A stretch of 64,000 nucleotides of DNA from assembly GCF_018873765.1 (NCBI RefSeq), contig NC_057925.1, forward strand, positions 43,183,010 to 43,247,009. Reading direction: 5' to 3'. The translations under genes were made by a program, and so were the position numbers. Below the pieces are notes generated by a model that made no database searches, was not told where the DNA came from, and saw nothing but the letters and a program-made list of their open reading frames with translations. Each line of letters starts with the position of its first letter. Position 1 is the stretch's first letter. Positions 55,042 through 64,000 of this stretch are shown piece after piece. The stretch comes from Telopea speciosissima. Lineage: Eukaryota; Streptophyta; Magnoliopsida; Proteales; Proteaceae.

Positions 55042-55875
55042 GGATTTAAGGGTTTCAAACGGTGATTTGATAAGGAGAAATCAAAATTGAATCGAATAAG
55101 TATCCCCTAAAACAAAATCGTTTTACATATCATTTAGTCTTATTGATTTCTATTCGGTTTTTATTATGCGATTCACAATCAGTTTATATGCAATTTGTAA
55201 TATCGGTTTTAAGAAACGATGATGAATACAATCTTAACTTTTCAAACCCTATATATTATCATGTTTCCTCATTTTCTCGATCTCGCCTACCTTTTGTATT
55301 TATCACGTTATGTGATAAAAAAAAAAACTCATCCCATCCTAACCTTGCAACCCATCCCTTTTCTTTTTTTTTCTCCCTTCTTCACTCTCACATGATAAAC
55401 AAATTATTTTTTCCATTAACATGTAAGGTTTTTTTAATCTATTTTAGCATGACCCATCATTTTCAATTCGTATTTGAATATGTATATAATATACTTAGTC
55501 TCAAGTCATTTTACTTATTTTATGTTTCAATTATGATGCAACAATTGTTGATTATTAAAATAATTATTATTTTATTAATTAACTCAATTGATGCATGGGC
55601 TATAATATTTGAATGAGATTTATCCGTGTCTATTCAGTTTTTTTTTTTTTGTTCCTATTCATTCAGTTTAGAACTATCAGTTTTGTGGTACAAAGCAGTA
55701 CCACAAAACTGATCCAATAAGATGACCTATGAAATCAAAATCAGACATTTTTTTTTTTGGGGGGGGAGGAATGGGAGCATCTGCGCAAGCATCACATGAG
55801 CGGGATTTGCACCTTTCCATCATGTGGGTGGGGTGGTTATTTTACCACCCCCTGTGTCTAGGCAAAGGGGCCATG
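55042..55875. other. Intergenic, no gene recognised
   Basis: AT-rich. A short palindrome lies at 55670-55710 (CAGTTTTGTGGTAC / GTACCACAAAACTG). An internal G-run is at 55759-55768. Confidence 0.5.
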
Positions 55876-55883
55876 CGACCAGG

Positions 55884-56565
55884 TAGGGGTGTCAATTTTG
55901 GACCAGAACCAATAATCAAACCGAAACCAGCCCGCTAGGAACCGGAACCGACCCACCTAATAGCTTATTGGTCCAGTTCTGGATCCACCAATTAGGAACC
56001 GGTGGAATCGGAATACATTCACATCCTAACCTTAATTCTTAAGACTCAAGTTTATGAGAGCTAAGCTCAAACTCTTTTATTTTTTTAGTTTTTTAGTTTT
56101 GACTGGTATCACTTGTCTCATATGCTATTTTACCAAAGATTTCGATATAAATTTTTAAGATCCATTTGGGAATGTTAACTTAAGAATATTCCTTAAAATA
56201 ATCCTAACTTATGAAGGTGGTGGTGTTCCTACTTATTAATTAACCCAAAACAAGAGGTAATATAGACTAGTTATTTGATTTGAGAAAGAAAAAAATGAAT
56301 CATATCTCATGTGATTAAAATTAATGTCTTATTATAATATTGTTAAATATATGTGGCATGTGTTAGGGATTTTTTATTTTTTTATTTTAATTGGACTGCT
56401 TGGAACTGTTTAGGAACCGGAACCGGCCCACCATTAGTTAATGGTCATGGATCTCAAGTTTGCACTGATTAACTTATTGGTCCAGTTCTAATCCTAACCC
56501 CTTAGGACTAGAACCGTTAAAGAACCTGACCGATGGCCCAAAACCGGACCAATTGACACCCCTAC
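55884..56565. mobile_element. hAT-type MITE (682 bp)
   Basis: Left end TAGGGGTGTCAATTTTGG, right end CCAATTGACACCCCTA, inverted. It is flanked by 8-bp near-identical duplications CGACCAGG (55876-55883) and CGACCAAG (56566-56573). The interior has repeated AACCGGAACCG phrases and no transposase. TSD length and TIR start fit hAT. Confidence 0.85.
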
Positions 56566-56573
56566 GACCAAGT

Positions 56574-57409
56574 AGCTTTCTTTTCCCCTAATCAATAAAT
56601 AGATTTTTGTCCAAAAATTGAAATTGTTTGATTTCATCAATCTAAAATAGTTCAAAAATAAAAATCCATTTGGTAGTTCATTTCTTTCTATATATTTATT
56701 TGGAAGAGGGTGGTGGTGGGAAGGGGGTGGCGGCGGTGGTGGGAAGGCCTTGACGGTGGTGGCGATGTGGTAGGGTTGAGACTGGAAGTGGGGGTGGGGG
56801 CGGGGGTGGCGACGGCAATGACAGTGGCGGGTGGTGGTAGTGGTGTTAATGGGTTTGGGGTGGACCAAGTGGTGGTGGTAGTGGTGGTGGTGAGAATTTG
56901 AGACCAAATGGATAAGAAGAAGAATGATGGTTTTATAAATTTTAACTTGAAATTACAATTTTGCCTGTCAAATTATCCATGTGCTCCTTAAAGAGCAAGA
57001 GTGAATGCAATTTCAATTTGAAACTAACAAAGCTTCTCACCTATGAAATTTGATTTCTATTTCACTAAATAACGTGTGAAAATCAAACCAAACAACTTCT
57101 AAAATAGAAATCACCCCTTGAGATTGAAATAGGAACCATACCAAATCAGACCAAATTAGATGCGTAACAGATATCTAGAGTTTGGGTTTAAGGAATCGAG
57201 ATCAGATCGTCTGAATTGAGATCGATCATAGCCTAATTTGATTCCATTCTCGATTCCGGCTGATTCAAGGGTATTTTCCTGAAATCTAGTCTTATTATGG
57301 TTGATTCTTGTTGATTTGGATCGGACTTGGTGGTGACAGAGTCCAATCTCTTGAACCTTGATATAAACTGTTATCTTTATCAGAATGCTTTTGAGTCATG
57401 AGTCGTCAC
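56574..57409. other. Intergenic with GGT-rich low-complexity block
   Basis: 56705-56895 is a GGTGGTGGTGG-rich stretch. The His-rich reading frame opposite it is a by-product. GATCGGA-type phrases occur at 57180-57350. No gene is visible. Confidence 0.5.
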
Positions 57410-57417
57410 CATAGTTA

Positions 57418-58156
57418 TAAGGGTGTCAAAACTAAACTAAAACCATTTACCGAAACCAAATTGAACCATTAAAACGGGAAATGATAAACTGTTTATTAAA
57501 TGGTTTGAGTTTGGTTTAAAAAATCAAACCATTTAATAACAGATAGGTAACAGTTTTATGAATTTTTATCACCTCCAATTTGTTGTCCGCTCCAATTCCT
57601 CACATAGGAGCTAAAATGACCACCCTACCCCACCTTGGGCAGTGTGTTCAGGCAGGGGGTAGGATGGTCATTTCTGCTTCTATGTGAGGAATTGGAGGGA
57701 ATTGGAGCGGGCAGGAATTGGAGGTGATAATGATCCTAGTTTTACACTTTAAACTGACGATAAACCAGTTAAATAAGTGTGTATATTATAATATAGATTA
57801 CATAAATTAGTGCATACAATAATATAATAAATTAGAGATTATATAATGGATATATAATATATAAAAATAGGTGAAAGAGAGTATATAATATCTATTTTGT
57901 AAGTGAGAGAAAGAGTATTTATAATATACAAACACAACATAGAATTGTATTAAGGATAAAACAATTATTCTACCAAAAAATAAAAGGATAAAACAATTAT
58001 CTTACCAAAAAAAAAAAAACAAAACAATTAAAAACCTTAAACAAATTTGGTTTTACACTCTAAACCGTTTAATAAATGGTTTCGGTAAATTTTTTTTTGG
58101 TCTATTTTACTCTGCACAGAACCGAAACCGCACCGTATAACCATTTAACACCCTTA
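57418..58156. mobile_element. hAT-type MITE (739 bp) with perfect 8-bp TSD
   Basis: Left end TAAGGGTGTCAAAAC, right end TTTAACACCCTTA. CATAGTTA occurs at 57410-57417 and 58157-58164, a perfect 8-bp duplication. The interior has AAACCGTTTAATAAATGG-type phrases related to 35140-35850. A second MITE is nested at 57566-57733. Confidence 0.88.
57566..57733. repeat. Foldback MITE nested in the hAT-type element
   Basis: TATCACCTCCAATT...GCTCCAATTCCTCACATAGGAGC on the left is inverted as CTATGTGAGGAATTGGAGGGAATTGGAGC...AATTGGAGGTGATA on the right. The centre contains CCACCTTGGGCAGTGTGTTCAGGCAGGGGGTAG. The centre resembles that of 61605-61790. Confidence 0.85.
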
Positions 58157-58164
58157 CATAGTTA

Positions 58165-58980
58165 ATTCACATTTTAAATGGTGTTTTTAATAGTACCATA
58201 TTTGCAATTTAAAACGATGAATGACGAATAGATTATAATCATATCCCAAAAAACACCACTTTCCTTGGATACCGTTTGATTTGTGTATAAAGTAAGAATT
58301 CAATTTTTTGAAACATAAAATTTGTTATTGTAAAATGACGGGTGTCCAACCCAATGACAATTTCATAAAATAAAATAAAAAAAAGGAAAATTATCAGCGT
58401 CATCCCCTGAGGTTTGCCAATATTTTAAGGCATCCACATGAAATATGGAAATGTCAACTATTACCCAGATTTTAATGGGGTTAACCTATGAAATGCAATT
58501 TACTAAATTACACTCCACACTAAAACGAAAAAAACCCAGCCCACAATCACTTTCTTACCTTTGGACTTCAAATCTGTAAAGGAGATTCATGTGTAAGCAT
58601 CGACCTGACTTCTTATCTAGTATCAGTGGAGCATCAAGCTCATAGCAAAGACATTTCTTTTATTTCTGGTACTATGTCATAGATATATATCTTTATATAT
58701 ATATATACCATGAACAAAGTTCCATTGATGATAATAATAAAAGGAGTTGATACTAATAAAAAAGGGAAATGCTTTAACATCACTAATTGCATTCACCTCA
58801 AAATTATACAATGGTGTTGTGGTGAGCAAAGCAAAGCAGGGGAAAATTGAAAGTGTTTTTCAAATTTGATTTTGGGAAAAAAAATCATTTGTGTCTATCG
58901 GGTGGTACTGGCATTTCCTGGGTTGTCAAAAGAGCAACCATCAATATTTATTTTATACCATCCCATGGGTGGCTTGCACC
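58165..58980. other. Intergenic, no gene recognised
   Basis: Contains a GTCATCCCCTGAGGTTTGCC / ATTACCC-type stretch at 58398-58520, seen in small plant transposons, and a TA run at 58684-58710. No coding signal. Confidence 0.45.
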
Positions 58981-58986
58981 ACCAAC

Positions 58987-59452
58987 TAGGGGTGTCAATG
59001 GGCCGGGCTTGCCCCAAACCCTAGCCCAACCCTAGGAAACCTAACCTAAACCCAAGTCTAGCCCTACCCTGACATGGTTTTCTCAAGCCCAAACCGGCTT
59101 GATTGACCCTGGATATGGCCCATTGAGTTGTGGTACTAACAAAGCCCAATCACAACCCAAGCTATAAAATAATTGAGTTTTTCTTTTTGCAAAGAAGAAG
59201 TTTAAAGACTTGAAACCGTAACCAATTGGTTACAATAGACCAACCTTGACTGTTGCACCAAAACACATATTCTATTTCTTGTATTAATATATATTATATA
59301 ATACAAGGTCGGGTTGGCCCTGCCAGGGTCGAGGTCTCAACCCAGGCCCAGCCCGGCCCTGCCAGGGCCATGCAAATATCAAATCCAGGCCGACCCAGCC
59401 CTGTCCGGGCTCAGGGCAGGCTTGGGCTGGCTGGGTTTTTTTGACACCCCTA
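58987..59452. mobile_element. hAT-type MITE (466 bp)
   Basis: Left end TAGGGGTGTCAATGGGCCGG, right end TTTTTTTGACACCCCTA, inverted over the first ~13 bases. The interior is rich in AGCCC/GGGCT phrases (GGCCCAGCCCGGCCC). No clear 8-bp duplication remains. Confidence 0.7.
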
Positions 59453-61320
59453 ACTTCAAGAATCTCATTGGGTTAGGAGTAGGAAAAACCGCACCAAAGA
59501 GATTTGAGATAATAAGGTCCTCTATAGCTTTAACACGATTTGGCATTACATGGGTAGCTTCATGAAAATCCTTCTTAATCGCTTCCTTGAACTATTCCTC
59601 TCTTCGTATCTCCTTTTAGAGCGTTCATACCAGATATACAGAGGAATTAGAACTAAACCTGATAGCCAGATGCAATTCATAGGAACTACTGAAGCCTTCC
59701 CTTCCCACCAAATTAAAAGTTCTTAAACAATAACAAGATTTAGCCAAGCCATATTCCCATTTTCACTAGGTGCATTTTTTTATTATTTTTTTGAACAAGT
59801 GCCTAGCGTACTTGGTAGCAAGGTTCTAAAATTTGGGTTTCGACACGGTTTAGACCAGTCAGAAATCGAGTTTTTCTCAGTTTCAACTATGTCTCGGTCG
59901 AAATTTGGGATTCAAGGTTTCGACCCTAGAACAAGGTTTTTTAGGTCTGATTTTTTGCAGGTTGCCTATTCTCACATTTTAAACACAATCCATGAATTAC
60001 ATTTACCAAAAAATCACTGAAAATGGTACTTGTGGTTATTGACCCAAGTTTACTAACATACACGTTGATACAAACACTAAAGTGGTATTATTATTTAGTT
60101 CACATAATTATAAAGTACTTGAACCTTGAATAATACATTTAATCCAAATAACACATTAAGATGTCCCTCTTCAATTCCATGTGGAGTTTCTTGGTGGGTC
60201 TAATCCACGAGCAGCGTACCATTGAAGATTACGAAGCCATTCTTCCGAATGCACAACATACGTATCCCATGACATGTTATAGGACCAATTGGTAACACCC
60301 CTTCTCTTCCCTCTAAGTTAAATCTTCTCATTGTAATTCGAAAAGGAAGGAGAGCTTGTACTAATCCCATAGCCAAGTTTGTTTTCTATAATGCTATTTC
60401 TCCTACATGTATTGTTTTTTAATGCATGCCCAGGTTGGAATAATAACCCTTACTGAGTTGCTTGTAGACCCACCCAAGCAAAGAAACACTCAAATCCAAG
60501 TTTTAGTGGCAGAATAGTAAATAATTCAATGTCTAAAGGGGGATGACAAACTTATAAATAAGTGAAAGTTTATAAGTGAATGGCAGAGTCATAATTTGTT
60601 GGAACTCCAAAACAAAAACAAAGGTTTATAACGTACCTAGTGAAAAGGGTAAATTTGGAAGGAAAAAAATCTTAGTGGCAAGATGTAATTACTAGGAAAG
60701 GGAGGGGTAGTTAAATTGAAAGCGAAACAAGAATCATAGAATAGGGAAGGCATTTCGTCTTCAACCTTAGAAAAAGATGCAGACGGTAGAACCAGCAGGG
60801 GAGAAGATGGTTCGAGCATCAATACTCCCTCATGCAAGATTGATTTGAACTCAAACTTCAGGGGAGGATTCCTTACCCGCTAACCTATTAAACCCACCCA
60901 ACAGTCACCTGAATCTGCCACCACAAACCAGGTAATGAATTTCTGAAGCATGGCCTGACGGTAGTCTCTGATTTGGGTTTAGTTGCAGGTCCGAGACTTG
61001 AATGCACTCTCACAATAAAAGAGGGTTTTAGATCAGGGTCTTGGATATTGAATCACAAATGGAAGGGTGATCTAAACCCCAAATCTCAACGAATTCGAGG
61101 GTTGGTAGCTTGTGGTGCGTAAAAGCCCATTGCTACTGGTTCACATCTTCCCTACCCCTTACCTATCCACAAAAAAAACAAAAAAAGATTTAGCCAAGCG
61201 AGCTTGTAATAGCCAAGAAATTGCTGCCAAACCCCCTTGTTTTGGCTGGGCTGGATCCTCTCCTTAGCTATAAGAAGGAAATCTTTGAAACCTTTATGGT
61301 ATCCTATTTTTTTTGGACCT
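59453..61320. other. Intergenic, no gene recognised
   Basis: A GGTTTCGACC-type dispersed repeat is at 59818-59950. Short ORFs lack support. Confidence 0.5.
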
Positions 61321-61327
61321 TGCTTTC

Positions 61328-61505
61328 CTCCAGCCGTGGCGGGAGCTAGAGGGTCCAGCCCCGCTAAACGACAACAAAAATATGGGTGAGCTAGTCATTT
61401 CATAGGTGGATCCCACTTGGGCCCCATCTGTGAAATGACCAAATCCCCCCTGTTTTTGGGGTGGTTTTCGAGCGCTAGACCCTCCAGCTCCCGCCACGGC
61501 TGGAG
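61328..61505. repeat. Foldback MITE, 33-bp arms
   Basis: Arm CCTCCAGCCGTGGCGGGAGC (from 61328, continuing to 61360) is inverted at 61473-61505 with one or two mismatches. The interior also pairs loosely (TCATTTCATAGGTGG...CCATCTGTGAAATGA). Confidence 0.85.
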
Positions 61506-61604
61506 GAGAGCTAGATCCAAATCCCAAACCTTATTTAATCCTGGCCAAATAGAAGACAGACCGGAGGTTTTTTTGTGAGAGAACACATAGTAGCCAGGAT
61601 CGTT

Positions 61605-61790
61605 CTCCTCTCAGGTTCCCTGCCCGGTCAGGTGCACAGGTTCCTCTCATAGGAAGGGCGAAAATGACGAGCTCACCCCCTGCCCAAACACATTGCCCGG
61701 GTGGGGTGAGGTCGTCATTTACGCTCTCCTATGAGAGGAACCTGCGCACCTGACCGGGCAGGGAACCTGAGAGGAGAAAAATTCTAGTAG
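61605..61790. repeat. Foldback MITE, ~50-bp arms
   Basis: CTCCTCTCAGGTTCCCTGCC...GTTCCTCTCATAGGA at 61608-61658 is inverted at about 61724-61776 with about three mismatches. The centre, CCCCCTGCCCAAACACATTGCCCGGG, resembles the centre of 57566-57733. Confidence 0.88.
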
Positions 61791-61794
61791 CCAC

Positions 61795-62440
61795 ATATTT
61801 GAACCGCATACAAATACCCACTAAAAAATTAAAAGACATCAAACATTTTGAATAAAAAATTAAATATATAAACAACTATAATATTATAATTATTTTTAAA
61901 AATATATAACAATAGACAATTCAATTCAATGTTAAATTTATATTTATTTCAATAAAAAATTAAAAAATAGAAAGACATTTGAGATTAGATTCTAGATTTA
62001 ATTACCTATTTCCTCTTCAATCACGTTTTATGGATTCCTATAAAAGAGGGAGAGAGGAAAAAGTAAAATAGAAAATAAGAAAAAAGAATGAGAAAAACGG
62101 AGTTAAATCAGCGTGAATGGATATGAAACGTGGCCTTAGGAGAGCGTTATTGGAGAGGAATTCTCTTCAATGACACTGGAGAGGATCCGGACTCGGGGAA
62201 GAACACACCCCCTCTGATGAGAAAAACCCCTCTAAAAAAGAAACCACCATGATAGGGAAATCATCTAGAATGAGTCCAAACGGGTGCAACCCCCCCCCCC
62301 CCCCCCCCCAATGTTCCACAAGAAAGGTTTTCCTATTGATCTTGGGGCCTTTGGGGGAGATCAATTTAGCATCCATCTTCCACATTGCTTTGAATATCTT
62401 TGATGATAACCAAACTGGTTCAGGATCTATTTCGAAATGG
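61795..62440. other. Intergenic with a poly-C run
   Basis: AT-rich left part (61840-61990) and a C-run at about 62290-62309. No gene recognised. Confidence 0.5.
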
Positions 62441-62449
62441 GAAAAAATT

Positions 62450-63440
62450 TTGTTCCTATCGTATATGAGAAATAGTGCAACAAAAGGCTAGCTTTACAAT
62501 AGCACCAATGGAGTCACCCTCAAATGTCTCCCAAACCCATTGCGCTGCTAACAAAACATTTTTTCTCCTATAATGGAAGTACAATCTCAAAATTGCTTTC
62601 CAAACCTGAATGGAAAAAGGGCAATCGAAGAAGAGGTAGTCTCTGCTCTCCAACCCCGTCCAACAAAAGCAACGAAAGAGGTCTATCTGAATGGATCTCC
62701 TGCTCAGCTGGTCCTTCGAGGGAAGCACATCCATCAAACATCTCCAAACCCTACATGACTGTTTAGGAATGTGGGACTAGAACCACACACTAGCTAGAAG
62801 TCTAATCCAGTGCACAGGGGGAAGAGCATCTCACAATATTCCAAGCTGATTTGGAAGAGAAAAGACCAGAAGATTACCTATCCATCGTCCCTTGTTACAC
62901 TCCCACCAAATATGATAAATCACTACACAAAAATCTAATCGGACAGTAACACCACAACCATAATTCCCTCTAAAATAGGATAAGAGCCACCACCATTCCT
63001 GATCAAAAGACAAAATCTGCCTAGGAGAACCAACCCTTGGTGAGAACACCATCCCAGATCTTCCTAAATAAATGGTAGAATGATTAAAATCTTCTTGCGC
63101 ATTGTAGCAAAGACAATAATTAGGGATATTGATGAATCAATGCTGAAGGAAAAGTTGGGTTGGGAGAGTGTGGGTGAGAGCTCTCCAAGAGATGAAATTG
63201 TTCCTAGGGATACAATGTGTAAACCATATCACCTTGGCTCAAAGAACCAAAGGCATTGTGGAATGCACCAAGTTCCAAGTAGAGGAAATAGGGAACCTCC
63301 AAGAGGGGCAAGCAGTTCACTGGATAAGATCTCTAGTTCCTCTGCAACGTCTGGGAATGCTCTGCAAGTCAACCCAAATCTTTACAAGAGCAAAGGATAG
63401 AGAGGGACCAGAGTCCCATGAACCGCATCTCTCACAATGG
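62450..63440 (-). mobile_element. LINE zf-RVT remnants, two successive copies
   Basis: Reading the minus strand, one zf-RVT-like unit runs from about 63240 to 62880, ending FCVVIYHIWWECNKGRW. A second begins near 62745 (LMDVLPSKDQLSRRS, CFCWTGLESRDYLFFDCPF) and runs to ISHIR at about 62459. Two start-to-end units in the same orientation mean an internal duplication or two insertions. No RT core is visible. Confidence 0.7.
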
Positions 63441-63560
63441 AAGAAACCTTAAGATGTGTTTGGTTCGCTAGACCAAGTGGTGCTTGCATTGATATTGGTG
63501 AGAAATCCATTGGTGGTACACTAGTAGATTCGTTGTCCTGACAAATTAATTGTTTGGTCC
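63441..63560. other. Short intergenic stretch
   Basis: Nothing recognised between the LINE remnants and the tandem repeat. Confidence 0.4.
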
Positions 63561-63564
63561 ATAC

Positions 63565-63715
63565 GAATTTGTTAGTTGAATCTTCCTGAAAAACTGTTTG
63601 GTTACCCTGAGTCAAGTCAGTTGGATTCAACTTGAATCTGTATGAAAAATTATTTGGTTACCATGAGTCTGTCAATTGGATTCATCTTGAATCTGTATGA
63701 AAAACTGTTTGGTTC
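63565..63715. repeat. Imperfect tandem repeat, ~65-bp unit, about 2.5 copies
   Basis: The phrase GAATCTGTATGAAAAACTGTTTGGTT(A)CC..GAGTC recurs near 63575, 63635 and 63690 with substitutions and one small indel. Confidence 0.7.
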
Positions 63716-63922
63716 AGACAGATTTTGTCAACACATTGGCTACTATATGGCTAGAATATGAAACAATTATGAAGAAATTTGCATGTACCTGATGTTTAAA
63801 CTTGAATTAAAATGGCAATTAATAGAATTCCTATCCAATAAATATCCTTGTCATCCATTACATTAATTAAATATAATTTAAAAAGTCTAATACTACTGTG
63901 ACATTCTCTTCTCTCCCCCCAG

Positions 63923-64000
63923 ACATCATCACTTGTTAAGGTCAAGATTTATGACAGCATCAAAGACGTCCTCCAACGCCTTTGTATGTTGCTCCAATAT
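63923..64000 (+). other. Possible exon at the right edge
   Basis: A strong acceptor-like tract (TTCTCTTCTCTCCCCCCAG) ends at 63922. An open frame then runs to the window end (TSSLVKVKIYDSIKDVLQ...). The minus strand is also open here. No family was recognised. It may be the first visible exon of a gene lying to the right. Confidence 0.3.

Noticed and set aside
56494..56907. 137-codon His-rich minus-strand ORF
   Set aside because: It is the complement of a GGT-rich low-complexity block; composition alone keeps the frame open, and there is no domain or splice context.

Overview
This is a nuclear chromosome window from a flowering plant. It has spliced genes with GT-AG introns, two protein-coding genes of plant-specific type, and dense LTR retrotransposons, LINEs and small DNA transposons. 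The sequence alone does not identify the species. I see no bacterial, organellar or viral genome, no CRISPR array and no recognisable tRNA or rRNA gene.

Layout. (1) 1-10793: a degenerate Ty3/gypsy element of the Tat type on the minus strand. Its 3' LTR is cut by the window start. It carries a spliced antisense extra ORF (+ strand, about 1.4-3.26 kb) and a block of ~65-bp tandem repeats. (2) 10794-15173: segment 'D-A', made of LINE fragments and MITE-like DNA and ending in a 58-bp piece of MAPKKK coding sequence. (3) 15174-23894: the middle exons of a heparanase-like (GH79) gene, missing both ends and broken inside an exon by a Copia element (15830-22991, two 520-bp LTRs). (4) 24010-24729: the 3' end and LTR of a second Copia family. 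(5) 24726-30482: segment 'D-B', a second direct copy of D-A, with a 1.26-kb MULE-like transposon that D-A lacks. (6) 30425-31717: an intact intronless MAPKKK17/18-like kinase gene (minus), with a TATA box and G-box/ABRE-like motifs upstream. (7) 32-43.8 kb: intergenic DNA with Copia, LINE, hAT-like and foldback remnants. (8) 43849-50776 (5' UTR to about 51.3 kb): a complete 13-exon aspartic proteinase with a saposin-like plant-specific insert (minus). (9) 52262-55026: a 5'-truncated L1 LINE flanked by perfect 15-bp target-site duplications. (10) 55-64 kb: hAT-type MITEs, foldback MITEs and LINE remnants, with no confident gene. A possible exon runs off the right edge.

The main structural result is that features 2-6 fit one tandem duplication. 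The unit starts inside a heparanase intron (15174) and ends 58 bp inside the MAPKKK coding region (30482). The joint at 15173/15174 fuses the kinase tail to the heparanase intron. This predicts that the first heparanase copy, with its 5' exons, lies left of the window beyond the gypsy element.

The two intact genes are not a pathway unit. One is an ABA/stress-type MAP3K and the other a vacuolar/secretory protease; they are simply neighbours. I found no previously undescribed biological system. The value of the window lies in the duplication architecture, the antisense Tat ORF and the small transposon families.
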